Positions 27,978 to 37,570 of a stretch of DNA of 64,000 nt are shown here, piece by piece. The stretch is from the NCBI RefSeq assembly GCF_004364575.1, contig NZ_SOAG01000004.1, forward strand, positions 62,001-126,000, read 5' to 3'. Numbering within the stretch: position 1 is the stretch's first letter; the number at the start of each line of letters is the position of its first letter. Source of the stretch: Myroides indicus (GTDB lineage: Bacteria > Bacteroidota > Bacteroidia > Flavobacteriales > Flavobacteriaceae). Position numbers and translations under genes: made by a program. The notes under the pieces are model-generated. The model had not been told where the DNA came from, searched no databases, and saw only the letters and a program-made list of their open reading frames with translations.

Positions 27978-29099
27978 TTAATTCAGTATTTTCATTCCTT
28001 CTCGTGCCCCACCAATCTCTTCCTTAATAATAATGTCTCCTTCTTGTAACCCTTCTACGACAATATAGGAATTGCTAGAAGGATATTGATCCAATAGCGT
28101 AACGATTCTACTTTCTAAGACTCCATCTTGATTTACCACATAAACAAAGTGTTTGCCTTGGATGTTAAAGGTGGCTAATTGCGGAATAACTATTGCTTGT
28201 TTTAGCTCTTCTTTCACGCGAATCGTTCCTGTACTTCCACTGCGCAATAGGTGTTGAGGGTTGGGAAACTCTGCGCGAATATTGACACTCCCTGTCTTTA
28301 CATCCATTTGCCCGCTCACGGCATTAATTTGCCCTTTTTCTTCATAAAGTTGTTGATCGGATATGTACAATTCAATCGTCGAAAATGTTTGAAAATACTT
28401 CAACATATCTTGATTTTCTGCTTTTTGAGCAAATGCGAACCATTCCTTTTCACTCATCGAAAAATAGGCGTTTATTGTCTTAATATCCGATAAAGTAGTT
28501 AAGGGCTCGACTGCTTGTGTTTGAACCAAAGCTCCTACTTTATAAGGTAATAACCCAATATAACCATCAAAAGGAGCAGTAATTTTAGTATACCCGACAT
28601 TAACACTACTCTTATTCCATGCTGCATATACTTGAGATAAGTAGGCTTCTTTAGTCTTTAAGGTTAATTCTGCCGCTTCTAACTCATACACACTTATAAT
28701 TCCTTCTTGCACTAAAGGTTTTGTTTTATTCACGTGTAATTGAGCTTTATTGACTTCGGCTTGAATCTCTTTTATTTTAGCTTGGGCAGCGATATGTTCT
28801 TCTTGGTACTGAGGGGCGTAAATAACAAATAATGTTTGCCCCTTTGACACAAATTGCCCTTCATCTACCTCAATTGATTCGATATATCCGTCGATTTTAG
28901 GTCGGATATCTATATCTCGAATGCCTTTTAGAGTAGCAGGATAGTCAGAATAAATAACAACTTTTTCTTTTTGAATGGTCAGCAAGGGAAATTGTTCTTC
29001 TCTGGTTGTATCCCCCCCTACTTGCTCTTCTTTATTTTTACAAGAAGATACCAATGAAACTATACAGATAGTTATTAGAAATTTAGAAAGTACATTCAT
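27978..29099 (-). CDS. RND efflux periplasmic adaptor lipoprotein
   Basis: A 373-residue membrane fusion protein. A signal peptide with lipobox VSSC anchors it to the inner membrane. A lipoyl half-motif (IRPKIDGYIESIEVDEGQFV) precedes the alpha-hairpin (about residues 100-150), and the second half follows with ITAPFDGYIGLLPYKVG. It bridges the permease (13 bp downstream) and the outer membrane channel. A -7 element and an inverted repeat lie just upstream. Confidence 0.93.
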   Translation of the reverse strand: MNVLSKFLITICIVSLVSSCKNKEEQVGGDTTREEQFPLLTIQKEKVVIYSDYPATLKGIRDIDIRPKIDGYIESIEVDEGQFVSKGQTLFVIYAPQYQEEHIAAQAKIKEIQAEVNKAQLHVNKTKPLVQEGIISVYELEAAELTLKTKEAYLSQVYAAWNKSSVNVGYTKITAPFDGYIGLLPYKVGALVQTQAVEPLTTLSDIKTINAYFSMSEKEWFAFAQKAENQDMLKYFQTFSTIELYISDQQLYEEKGQINAVSGQMDVKTGSVNIRAEFPNPQHLLRSGSTGTIRVKEELKQAIVIPQLATFNIQGKHFVYVVNQDGVLESRIVTLLDQYPSSNSYIVVEGLQEGDIIIKEEIGGAREGMKILN

Positions 29100-29126
29100 A
29101 CCTATTTTTTTAAATTAACATCATTC

Positions 29127-29147
29127 ATCAGAAAGATTTCTTCTGAT
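29127..29147. promoter_or_regulatory. Inverted repeat upstream of the efflux operon, candidate operator
   Basis: ATCAGAA (29127-29133) and TTCTGAT (29141-29147) form a 7-7-7 inverted repeat between the -7 element and the adaptor start codon. A regulator site or an mRNA hairpin are both possible; AraC binding is only inferred from position. Confidence 0.35.
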
Positions 29148-29154
29148 TTTGGTA

Positions 29155-29162
29155 CAAATGTA
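29155..29162 (-). promoter_or_regulatory. -7 element of the RND efflux operon
   Basis: On the minus strand TACATTTG matches TAnnTTTG. The nearest upstream TTG (29178-29180) is 15 bp away, shorter than ideal, as would suit a promoter that needs an activator. Confidence 0.45.
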
Positions 29163-29278
29163 TTTTATAGCCACAATCAAATAAAGGGCTAAAAAGGAGG
29201 ATTATTAGTCAAAAGGTTAGATTTAAAAATAAACCAGAGAATGTAATTAACAAAAAATAGTCTAAAGGCAAGTTACTC

Positions 29279-30142
29279 TTATAACGTATTTCTGTATTGT
29301 TTAGGGGTTATTCCTTCATAACGCTTAAAATATTTTCCAAAAGTACTTGCATCAGGAAAGTTCATATTTTCGGCGATTGAATTAATAGACAAACTACTGT
29401 CTTGTAATAATATCTTGGCTTCTAGCACAACTTGATTTTGAATCCACTCACTTGCAGTCAAACCTGTTTCCGCTGAAACCACTTGGCTTAAATACTTGGG
29501 ATGCAAATGCAAATGGGCGGCATAAAAAGTAACGCTTCGCTCCGTTTTACAATAGTGAGCAACCGCTTGTCTGAATCGCAAATCAATTGTATTCAGCGCT
29601 TTAGTTTTATTTCCATATTTCTCGTACAAATACGCTATTTCATTAATCATACTATACACCATCCCACGCACAACTTCCACATGATGTGACGTTGCAATTT
29701 GATTTGCGTGTTCTATGATGCGAAAGATAGTTTTAAAATTATCAAATTCTTCATCAGATAACTCAGAGACGAATCCTCCTAGATTAGATAAGTCTGAAAA
29801 CGCTGTAAGTACATTATTTTCTACTAATTTGTCTTGTAAGAAGTCTTCACTAAACAAAATGGTTTCCATTTCGTAACTCCTCCTGGTTTTGTCCCATCGT
29901 TTAATGGAGGTTGTATCTGCAAAAATAATAGCTGGAGCTTGTATGTGGTATTCTTTTAAATCAATATGAAAGATTATTTCCCCTTCTTGAAGCACACCTA
30001 TTCCGTAGTAATTACAACGATACGGCTCAGCTGGGTAATACGCTAAATTAATTACGGGCATATAAATGTATCGATCATGAGAATCAAGTTCACTAAAACT
30101 GTTCTTTAATCGGTCTAATGTTTCCCATTTTATATTTTTCAC
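29279..30142 (-). CDS. AraC-family transcriptional regulator, probably of the RND operon
   Basis: 287 residues. The N-terminal half is a cupin-like sensor region (LQEGEIIFHIDLKEYHIQAP). The C-terminal ~95 residues carry two HTH motifs, HLHPKYLSQVVSAETGLTAS and SIAENMNFPDASTFGKYFKR, and end with the usual GITPKQYRN. It lies 180 bp upstream of the adaptor gene on the same strand, with that operon's promoter elements between, so local control of the pump is likely. The inducer is unknown. Confidence 0.87.
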   Translation of the reverse strand: MKNIKWETLDRLKNSFSELDSHDRYIYMPVINLAYYPAEPYRCNYYGIGVLQEGEIIFHIDLKEYHIQAPAIIFADTTSIKRWDKTRRSYEMETILFSEDFLQDKLVENNVLTAFSDLSNLGGFVSELSDEEFDNFKTIFRIIEHANQIATSHHVEVVRGMVYSMINEIAYLYEKYGNKTKALNTIDLRFRQAVAHYCKTERSVTFYAAHLHLHPKYLSQVVSAETGLTASEWIQNQVVLEAKILLQDSSLSINSIAENMNFPDASTFGKYFKRYEGITPKQYRNTL

Positions 30143-30188
30143 TATACAAATGAAATAAAAACTATTTTTATCAAATAGAACTACTGAT

Positions 30189-30926
30189 TTAATTCAATCC
30201 TACAAATTTTAAAAAATCATCATAGTTTTGCGCCAAATAGAGCTGATATCCTTCATTTCTCTCAACCTTTATTTTTTCAAAATCAGGCTGAGCAACTAAA
30301 TAATACAAGAAAGCATCTACATAATCAGGTGATATACTTAAATCCTGTATCAATAATTCTTTGGGATATTCTTCTAAAAACGCTTTTCTTTTAATATCGA
30401 GTTTTTCATAAAGAAGTGCCCGCTTCTGTTTTTTCTTTTTACCAGACAACAGGCTAATCAGCCCGTCTATTGTAATACCCAAACCATAATTTGGTCCGGC
30501 ACTAAAAACAGTCTGATCCTTATTAAACTGCCTTTCTAGAGAAGTAAGCTTTTTGGTATAATCCTGTTCAAAAAAATTTTCTCCAAAATCTTTTCTCGTT
30601 ATTACAATTTCTTCCAGGCTTTGTCCTTGTCTTGTCATAATTACATTAAAGCGCCCTGAATTTAAATCATCTTCACCTATCACATAATTTACGGTCTGCA
30701 ATCCTTTACTCACGAAACGAATGGTATCTCCCTGCTTTGATTCAATCATAAAATACCCTGTTTCATCGCTTTTAATTTTTTCAGTACTCCTCTTGTTTTC
30801 AATTTCAACAGGAACAACTCTATTGTCATACATACGCACTCTTCCATCTAACAAACTTGATTTCTGTGCCAAACAAGATAATGTGGATATCCCTGTAAAA
30901 AATAAAACCCAATGTAATATTTTCAT
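30189..30926 (-). CDS. Exported protein with a carboxypeptidase-regulatory-like domain
   Basis: 245 residues with a signal peptide (MKILHWVLFFTGISTLSCLA). An N-terminal beta-sandwich (about 25-110) is of the carboxypeptidase-D regulatory type (LDGRVRMYDNRVVPVEIENK), followed by a helical basic stretch (SGKKKKQKRALLYEKLDIKR) and a C-terminal part. The Cys in the signal (LSC) could be a lipobox, but the spacing is not ideal. Such proteins are common in flavobacteria, and their role is unknown. Neighbours give no clue. Confidence 0.65.
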   Translation of the reverse strand: MKILHWVLFFTGISTLSCLAQKSSLLDGRVRMYDNRVVPVEIENKRSTEKIKSDETGYFMIESKQGDTIRFVSKGLQTVNYVIGEDDLNSGRFNVIMTRQGQSLEEIVITRKDFGENFFEQDYTKKLTSLERQFNKDQTVFSAGPNYGLGITIDGLISLLSGKKKKQKRALLYEKLDIKRKAFLEEYPKELLIQDLSISPDYVDAFLYYLVAQPDFEKIKVERNEGYQLYLAQNYDDFLKFVGLN

Positions 30927-31079
30927 GCTTAAACTTTTTTGTAAATATAATTAATTTACCCGGTTTTATATGCCAAACTATCTTTTATACATTCTCTTTT
31001 TTAAATTCAAAAGATGTAGAAATATACGCTATTAGTACTTGAGTTTTTTCTAATATAACCGCATTTAAAAATAGTTAAT

Positions 31080-31481
31080 TTATAATTTTTCTATTTTATT
31101 TTTCACATAGTCCGGAGCCGTTGTTGGTCGTCCGGTTTTCATATCAACAAATACCAAAACAGAGTGTCCGATTGTTAATAACTCGTGTTGTTCATTATAC
31201 AGTTCATAATCAAATTCTATCTTAACCGAAGTCAGTTTTTTGAAGATAGTCCGTACCGTTATCAATTCATCATATCTGGCAGATTTTTTATAGTTCATAG
31301 TTAAAGAGACCACAGGAAGCATTACTCCCATCTCTTCCATCTGTTTATACGAAACCCCCAGATTTCTAAGCCATTCCACTCTTCCTATTTCAAAATATTG
31401 TGCATAATTACCATGATACACTACCCCCATCTGATCAGTTTCCGCATATCTTACTCTTACTGTAACATCGAATTGTTTCAT
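31080..31481 (-). CDS. Acyl-CoA thioesterase, YbgC/4-hydroxybenzoyl-CoA type
   Basis: A 133-residue hot-dog fold thioesterase. The active-site pattern is YAETDQMGVVYHGNYAQYFE near residue 13 (Asp and the Gly-x-x-x-His-x-N-Y signature), with VEWLRNLG following. It hydrolyses short or hydroxybenzoyl acyl-CoAs in the cytosol; the physiological substrate is not clear. It diverges from dnaA, a neighbour pair I recall from other flavobacteria. Confidence 0.88.
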   Translation of the reverse strand: MKQFDVTVRVRYAETDQMGVVYHGNYAQYFEIGRVEWLRNLGVSYKQMEEMGVMLPVVSLTMNYKKSARYDELITVRTIFKKLTSVKIEFDYELYNEQHELLTIGHSVLVFVDMKTGRPTTAPDYVKNKIEKL

Positions 31482-31567
31482 ACTATTATTTATTAAAATT
31501 TGTTACTCCGGTTTTTTTATACTACTTAACAAATTATTTTGTTTTATACAAGTGCTAAAAAGTTTTT

Positions 31568-31588
31568 TTATCCAAAAAATTGTTCACA
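31568..31588 (+). promoter_or_regulatory. Two DnaA-box-like sequences upstream of dnaA
   Basis: TTATCCAAA (31568-31576) differs from TTATCCACA by one base, and TTGTTCACA (31580-31588) by two. They lie three bases apart, about 85 bases before the dnaA start. They could be an autoregulatory site or part of an origin; two weak boxes are not enough to call oriC. Confidence 0.35.
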
Positions 31589-31671
31589 TATTTGTCATGG
31601 TAAAAGCAATCGCTCTTTACCTCAAAAAACACTCAAAAGTAGTAACTGTTTTTTAAAATTCTAAATTAATA

Positions 31672-33111
31672 ATGCACGAGTACACAACTAAAACGGCGGA
31701 ATCTGTATGGAATAATTGTCTAAAATTTATTCAGGACAATATTCAGGAACAGGCTTTTAAAACTTGGTTTTTACCTATTAAAGCTATTGAACTGACAGAT
31801 AACGCTTTGTACATACAAGTGCCAAGTAAGTTTTTTTATGAGTGGCTGGAAGAACACTATGTGAGTATATTAAAAGTGGCTTTGACCAAAGCTTTAGGTG
31901 CAGAAGCTAAACTTTTGTACAAAATCCGGATGGAAAATACTACTGGAAATAAACAGCCCTACACAGAACAGTTACCGAGTGCCAACCGGAGTCCGGTAAA
32001 AACTCAAGAGCTGGATATTCCTATTCAAAATAAAGATCCTGAACTCAAAAATCCATTTGTGATTCCGGGAATTCGAAATGTAAAAATAGAATCTCAATTA
32101 AACTCCAACTACTCTTTTGACAATTTTTTAGAAGGAGACTCAAATCGTTTGGCTCGTTCCGCAGGATTGGCTGTAGCCAATAAGCCGGGGGGAACATCTT
32201 TTAACCCCTTATTGATTTTCGGCGGAGTTGGTTTAGGCAAAACGCATTTAGCTCATGCCATTGGAGTAGAAATCAAAGAATTGCATCCCGAAAAAACTAT
32301 TCTTTACATTTCTGCCGAAGTATTTACACAGCAATATGTAGATTCTGTACGAAAAAAAACCAGACATGATTTTATCTATTTTTACCAGTTGATAGATGTA
32401 TTAATTGTAGATGATATTCAGTTTTTATCCGGAAAATCCGGTACACAGGATGTATTTTTTCACATTTTCAACTATTTACATCAAAACGGTAAACAGGTTA
32501 TCCTGACCTCAGATAAAGCTCCCGTAGATATGCAGGATATTGAACAGCGTTTACTCTCCCGTTTTAAATGGGGATTATCGGCAGAAATTCAACATCCTGA
32601 TTTTGATACAAGGGTAAAAATTGTAAAAAGTATTTTATTCCGCGATGGTGTTGAAATGCCGGAAGAAATTATTGAATATGTCGCCAAAAATGTAAAATCA
32701 AATGTTCGAGAATTAGAAGGAGCTATTATTTCTCTCATTGCACAATCTTCTTTCAACAAAAGAGAAGTTACGCTTGATTTAGCAAAACACGTAGTTGAAA
32801 AATTTGTCAAAAACGTAAAGAGAGAAATTTCCATCGATTACATTCAGAAAGTAGTTTCAGACTATTTTCAGATGGACATTGAAACGTTGTGCTCTAAAAC
32901 CCGAAAAAGACACATTGTTCAAGCAAGACAGCTCGCTATGTTTTTTGCTAAAAAATATACAAAATCATCTTTGGCAAGCATAGGTTCTCAAATTGGAGAC
33001 CGCGATCATGCAACAGTATTACATGCCTGTAAAACAATTGATAACTTACTTGAAACTGATAAACAATTCAAAAAATATTACGAAGATATCAATAAGAAGT
33101 TCAGTTTGTAA
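31672..33111 (+). CDS. dnaA: Chromosomal replication initiator protein DnaA
   Basis: 479 residues. Domain I is at the N-terminus (SVWNNCLKFIQDNIQEQAF). A variable linker (about 90-140) follows, then the AAA+ domain with Walker A FGGVGLGKTHLAHAIG and Walker B LIVDDIQFLSGK. The C-terminal DNA-binding domain has the DnaA signature GDRDHATVLHACKTID. It opens oriC and loads helicase. The stop codon overlaps the next ATG by one base (TAATG), so the phosphatase gene is translationally coupled. Confidence 0.97.
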   Translation: MHEYTTKTAESVWNNCLKFIQDNIQEQAFKTWFLPIKAIELTDNALYIQVPSKFFYEWLEEHYVSILKVALTKALGAEAKLLYKIRMENTTGNKQPYTEQLPSANRSPVKTQELDIPIQNKDPELKNPFVIPGIRNVKIESQLNSNYSFDNFLEGDSNRLARSAGLAVANKPGGTSFNPLLIFGGVGLGKTHLAHAIGVEIKELHPEKTILYISAEVFTQQYVDSVRKKTRHDFIYFYQLIDVLIVDDIQFLSGKSGTQDVFFHIFNYLHQNGKQVILTSDKAPVDMQDIEQRLLSRFKWGLSAEIQHPDFDTRVKIVKSILFRDGVEMPEEIIEYVAKNVKSNVRELEGAIISLIAQSSFNKREVTLDLAKHVVEKFVKNVKREISIDYIQKVVSDYFQMDIETLCSKTRKRHIVQARQLAMFFAKKYTKSSLASIGSQIGDRDHATVLHACKTIDNLLETDKQFKKYYEDINKKFSL

Positions 33112-33572
33112 TGAAAACTAAAGTATTAATGGTTTGCCTAGGCAATATATGCCGTTCACCTTTAGCTGAAGGAATCTTAAAATCAAAATTATCTGATTCT
33201 GCTTTTTTAGTAGACTCAGCCGGCACAGGCGCGTGGCACGCAGGCGAACAACCTGATAAACGCTCAATTGCTATTGCAGAAAAATATGGTATTGACCTTA
33301 CCTCACAGCGAGCCAGACAATTTAAAATAGCTGATTTTGAAATATTTGACTACATTTACGTAATGGATCAATCGAATTATGACAATGTAATAAAACTGGC
33401 AACAACTACGGATGCCATTAATAAAGTTAAATTGATTTTAAACGAAGTTCATCCTGATAAAAATCTCGAAGTACCCGATCCCTATTTTGGCGGAGACCAA
33501 GGTTTTGAAAACGTATATCATATGTTGGATGAAGCTTGCGAGAAAATTAAATATAAATTAGAGAATATTTAA
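33111..33572 (+). CDS. Low-molecular-weight protein-tyrosine phosphatase
   Basis: 153 residues with the phosphatase loop CLGNICRSPLAEG (Cys9, Arg15) and the general acid Asp in VPDPYFGG. It removes phosphate from protein tyrosines in the cytosol; targets are unknown. It starts on the last base of the dnaA stop codon, and the dnaA-phosphatase order is, to my knowledge, common in flavobacteria. A strong terminator follows, so the two genes form one unit. Confidence 0.92.
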   Translation: MKTKVLMVCLGNICRSPLAEGILKSKLSDSAFLVDSAGTGAWHAGEQPDKRSIAIAEKYGIDLTSQRARQFKIADFEIFDYIYVMDQSNYDNVIKLATTTDAINKVKLILNEVHPDKNLEVPDPYFGGDQGFENVYHMLDEACEKIKYKLENI

Positions 33573-33579
33573 AATATAA

Positions 33580-33612
33580 AGAAAGCCAATGCAAATCTGC
33601 ATTGGCTTTTTG
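33580..33612 (+). terminator. Terminator of the dnaA-phosphatase unit
   Basis: A perfect 12-bp stem (33582-33593 with 33598-33609, core AAGCCAATGCA) with a 4-nt loop and a T5 run. Confidence 0.88.
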
Positions 33613-33658
33613 AGTAATTTAGCAACAGATTTAAAATAAACTCTATATTCAGTATACA

Positions 33659-34459
33659 ATGAGAATTAATAATGATTTTATTGAAACAAATCAAAAGAGT
33701 TGGAATCAGCGTACACAAGAGCATTTTGAATCAGATTTTTATGATGTAAATAGCTTCTTACAAGGCAAATCTTCTTTAAATCAAATCGAAATAGAATTAT
33801 TAGGAGATATAAAAAATAAAAAAATTTTGCACCTGCAATGCCATTTTGGAATGGACTCTATTTCACTTTCGAGAATGGGAGCTAAAGTTACCGGAATTGA
33901 TTTAGCTGATGAAGCAATTAACAAAGCAAAATATTTAGCTGAAATAACAAAAAGCAACACTGAGTTTATATGCTGTAATATTTTTGATCTGCCTGATCAC
34001 TTAAACGATACATTTGATATTGTTTTTACAAGTTACGGCGTTATCAGCTGGTATCCTGACCTTAACCAATGGGGAAAAATAATTAATCAATACTTAAAAC
34101 CAAACGGAAAGTTTATTATGGTTGATTTTCACCCTATTTTATGGATGTTCGACACCAAATTTAAAAAAATAGAATCAGCTTATTCAAGTAAAGAACCATT
34201 TATAACTAGTTCTGAAACTTATACAAATCATTCCGACAAAAAACAACAATACGAAGAAATAACGTGGAATCACGGATTATCAACAGTTTTTAAAGGCTTG
34301 CTGAATAACAATCTACAGATATTAAATTTTGAGGAATACGATTATTCTCCTTGTAATTTATTTGGAAATATGAAAGAAGAGAACGGAGAATTCAGAATAC
34401 CTGAAATGGAGCATATGCTTCCAATTTTATTTTCCATAATTGCTAAGAAAAATTCTTAA
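33659..34459 (+). CDS. Class I SAM-dependent methyltransferase
   Basis: 266 residues. Motif I is KILHLQCHFGMDSISLSRMG near residue 58, followed by the acidic VTGIDLADEAINKA and motif IV FDIVFTSYGVISWYPDL. The Gly-rich loop is altered (LQCHFGMDS rather than LGCGxG), a variant seen in one branch of small-molecule methyltransferases. The substrate is unknown. It sits between the dnaA terminator and the RsmI-like gene with 11 bp to the latter, so those two may be co-transcribed. Confidence 0.82.
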   Translation: MRINNDFIETNQKSWNQRTQEHFESDFYDVNSFLQGKSSLNQIEIELLGDIKNKKILHLQCHFGMDSISLSRMGAKVTGIDLADEAINKAKYLAEITKSNTEFICCNIFDLPDHLNDTFDIVFTSYGVISWYPDLNQWGKIINQYLKPNGKFIMVDFHPILWMFDTKFKKIESAYSSKEPFITSSETYTNHSDKKQQYEEITWNHGLSTVFKGLLNNNLQILNFEEYDYSPCNLFGNMKEENGEFRIPEMEHMLPILFSIIAKKNS

Positions 34460-34470
34460 TCCAATAAATC

Positions 34471-35184
34471 ATGACAACCTTTGGTACTTTATATTTAATT
34501 CCGGTTATGCTGGGCGATACAGCAGCTAATGAAGTATTACCAGCGAGCGTACTGCGCGCTATTGCATTAATTGATGATTATGTGGTGGAAAACAGCAAAA
34601 CCGCACGCAAATTTATCAAAGCGATGTGTCCGGAGAAAAAACAATCTATCCTTAATCTGTTTGAACTAAACAAACATACCGATGAAAAAGACATTCAATC
34701 CTTTATGCATCCATTATTAGAAGGTAAAAATATGGGATTAATGAGTGATGCCGGGTGTCCCGGAGTTGCTGATCCCGGTGCTGTAATTGTTGCTTTAGCA
34801 CACAAAAAAGGGATTAAAGTGGTTCCTATGGTCGGACCGTCTTCTATTTTACTTTCATTGATGGGCTCGGGAATGAATGGGCAGTCATTTACCTTTAACG
34901 GCTATTTGCCGATTGACAAAAGCGAAAAAAGGACAATGCTAAAAAATCTTGAAAAGTGGTCGTTTGAACGAAATCAATCACAAATTTTCATTGAAACGCC
35001 GTATCGCAACAATCAGCTGATAGAGGAAATGACACAGATTTTACATCCAAACACCTCATTATGTGTTGCCTGTGATTTGACTTTGCCAACCGAAATTATG
35101 TTGACCAAACCTGTTAGCTTCTGGAAAAAACACAAAATAGATTTACACAAAAGACCTTGTATTTTTATTATTCATAAAAAGTAA
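34471..35184 (+). CDS. RsmI-like tetrapyrrole-methylase-fold methyltransferase
   Basis: 237 residues of the SAM-dependent tetrapyrrole methylase superfamily. It shows the RsmI-like features GTLYLIPVMLGD at the start, MSDAGCPGVADPG near residue 90 and VPMVGPSSILLSLMGSG. RsmI methylates the 2'-OH of C1402 in 16S rRNA. This shorter, divergent form lies near dnaA, as I recall from other flavobacteria. It may be a second paralogue rather than RsmI itself. Its stop is 4 bases from the convergent outer membrane protein gene. Confidence 0.8.
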   Translation: MTTFGTLYLIPVMLGDTAANEVLPASVLRAIALIDDYVVENSKTARKFIKAMCPEKKQSILNLFELNKHTDEKDIQSFMHPLLEGKNMGLMSDAGCPGVADPGAVIVALAHKKGIKVVPMVGPSSILLSLMGSGMNGQSFTFNGYLPIDKSEKRTMLKNLEKWSFERNQSQIFIETPYRNNQLIEEMTQILHPNTSLCVACDLTLPTEIMLTKPVSFWKKHKIDLHKRPCIFIIHKK

Positions 35185-35188
35185 TTTT

Positions 35189-37570
35189 TTATATTCTATT
35201 TAGCTCATCAGTATTACTTGTCTGGCGCTCATTTGTTTTTATATTTGTATTTCCAAAACGATAAGTAAGGGTAACAGATATGCGTTGTGTATCCCAAATA
35301 TTTTTAAATCGTTGTTTTATCCCATTCATTTCCTGTGAAACCGATTCTCTGCCATTAAAGATATCAGCTCCTTTTACACTTAATTCTAGTTTCTTATCCA
35401 ACATTAAATATTTTATACTTGCATAAAATTTAGCATAAGGTTTCAATTTATAATTTTGAAACGTTTCTCCAAAGTTTTGAAAATAGCTGATGTTTACAAA
35501 AAGAGTTTGAGCAGAATTCAGTACAAAATCATTACTTGTATAAAGAGAAGATGACATTCCCGTATGCTTTTTATCTGAAATAACCGTATTTGCTTCTGAA
35601 TAGGCTAAATCAAAAGTATTAATACTTGTCCACCAGGCAACTGGTTTTACAGTATAAGATTCTGATATTCCAGCTTGTTTTGAATTGACATAATTCATCC
35701 AAATGTAATTATTTTCTTTCGTATCCGGATCTAAAAGAGAAGCCTGATTTACTCCATTCTTTAAACTTGAAAAGTAAATTTTACTATCCAGCGTTTTATA
35801 AGTAAAGGTTAGTTCTATATTATGAGTAAAAGCCGGCTCTAAAAATGGATTTCCTTCATTGTAACTAAATTCGTTGTTAATAATCCTAAACGGATTTAAA
35901 CTTTCGTAATGCGGGCGATTAATTCTTCGAGAATAATTAAGTCCAACACTTTTGTCATCTGTAAGATGATGTAAAATATAAACTGAAGGAAATAGCTTTA
36001 TATAATCATTTTTGTGCAAATTATCATTTTCTCTTGAATATCCTTTGGTTTGCGTAGCTTCCATTCTCAAACCTGCATGAACTGACCATTTATCACTGAA
36101 TTCCTTACTGCCTGACAAATATAAAGCTTCATTATTTTCTGTATATTCAAAAAAATTAGACAAATCAGTATCATAAATAAACTCTCCCGTTTCATTTTGT
36201 TTAAATGCTGCAATCAGATTTTCGGATTTTGACTGTGAAAATCGCGCTCCTACATTAAATTCCGCAAATTTTAAAGGCAATTCAAAATCTGTTTTTGCTG
36301 AAAAATTCCGAATTTTAATATCCACTTGATTAGTTCCTGCATGAGTAGAATTTAAAATCAATTGATTATCCGCATCAAAAGTGGAATAAGAAAAGACTCG
36401 ATTTGAAGGCGAGTGATAATTGACAAAATCGAAATCAACGGTCATTTTCTTACCCAGTGAATCTAACAGATATTCTGAATATATATTATAAACACTTTGA
36501 CTGGTTTTATGATCAGAGGTAGCATTATTTTTAAAAAACTGCTGAATTTTTCCGTTTTCATGATCAAAAACAGTTGTAATTTGTGGTTGAATATCGCTAA
36601 ATCTAATTGTATAAACAGACGTCTTCCCTCCTATTTTCCAGTTATTGGCGATTTGATAATCAAGTGCAAAAAGTGCATTTAAATTATTGTTTTTAGCGTC
36701 AGAATAATCTTCATTTTGCCAAAAAGCATCCTTGTAATAAATATCATTATTCCAGTTTATGAGCGAGCGCTTAAAACCAAAGTTTACTGATGTGCGCAAT
36801 GTAATTTTATTTTTTTGAAGGTTAAACCCTGCATTGTATTGATGCTCATTTCTACGACTACGTTGATACATTGCTCCAATAGTTGAATTCCAGCTGTTTT
36901 GATTGATTTTTTTTGTTATAATATTAATTATCCCGCTATTTCCTTCCGCTTCATATTTAGCAGGAGGTGTTGTAATCACCTCTATTTTTGAAAGATTGGC
37001 AGTACTTATGCTTTCCAGATAATGTATTAATTCATCTTGATTCATATAAGTTGGCTTGTCGTCAATCAGAACCAAAACGGAATTTTTTCCGGAAATACCT
37101 ATATTCTGATTATTTACTATAACACCCGGAGTATTTTTTAATGCATCTAAAGCTGTTCCGCCAGAGGAGGAAGTCGTATTTTCAACATAAAAAATAAATC
37201 GGTCTGCTTTGCGTTCTACAATTTTTTTATGAGCCTGAATAACAATTTCATCCAAATTGGCAAAAGTAGTAATTTCAACATTTCCCAAGTCAATATCTTT
37301 ATTCAGAATAATTATTGAGTGATAAACTACTTCATTAAAAAACAAAACATCAAATTGATAATCTTTTTGCGGGACTACAATATCGAATTTTCCGTCATCA
37401 TCTGTAGTAAATCGTAAGATTGTATCGTTTGCCGTTAGTGATAAATTGGTATATGGTAGTGAATTTTGTCCTTCTGTGATTATTCCAGTTAAACGGTGAT
37501 TTTGTGTAAAAGCAATGGTAGAAATACACATCATTATACAGATAAATAGGTATAATATAAATTTTGCCAT
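35189..37570 (-). CDS. TonB-dependent-receptor-like outer membrane beta-barrel protein
   Basis: 793 residues. A signal peptide (MAKFILYLFICIMMCISTIA) is followed by a carboxypeptidase-regulatory-like domain (about 25-100: LTGIITEGQNSLPYTNLSL). A plug-like segment has LDALKNTPGVIVNNQ and VLVLIDDKPTYM, and a long beta-barrel runs from about 220 to the end. I chose the ATG at 37570, since a start at 37597 adds charged residues ahead of the signal. This is the family often called outer membrane beta-barrel protein (OMP_b-brl_3). The ligand is unknown. It diverges from a LytS/LytTR pair, which may regulate it, and a 93-bp decayed copy of its 3' part lies at 39524-39616. Confidence 0.86.
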   Translation of the reverse strand: MAKFILYLFICIMMCISTIAFTQNHRLTGIITEGQNSLPYTNLSLTANDTILRFTTDDDGKFDIVVPQKDYQFDVLFFNEVVYHSIIILNKDIDLGNVEITTFANLDEIVIQAHKKIVERKADRFIFYVENTTSSSGGTALDALKNTPGVIVNNQNIGISGKNSVLVLIDDKPTYMNQDELIHYLESISTANLSKIEVITTPPAKYEAEGNSGIINIITKKINQNSWNSTIGAMYQRSRRNEHQYNAGFNLQKNKITLRTSVNFGFKRSLINWNNDIYYKDAFWQNEDYSDAKNNNLNALFALDYQIANNWKIGGKTSVYTIRFSDIQPQITTVFDHENGKIQQFFKNNATSDHKTSQSVYNIYSEYLLDSLGKKMTVDFDFVNYHSPSNRVFSYSTFDADNQLILNSTHAGTNQVDIKIRNFSAKTDFELPLKFAEFNVGARFSQSKSENLIAAFKQNETGEFIYDTDLSNFFEYTENNEALYLSGSKEFSDKWSVHAGLRMEATQTKGYSRENDNLHKNDYIKLFPSVYILHHLTDDKSVGLNYSRRINRPHYESLNPFRIINNEFSYNEGNPFLEPAFTHNIELTFTYKTLDSKIYFSSLKNGVNQASLLDPDTKENNYIWMNYVNSKQAGISESYTVKPVAWWTSINTFDLAYSEANTVISDKKHTGMSSSLYTSNDFVLNSAQTLFVNISYFQNFGETFQNYKLKPYAKFYASIKYLMLDKKLELSVKGADIFNGRESVSQEMNGIKQRFKNIWDTQRISVTLTYRFGNTNIKTNERQTSNTDELNRI

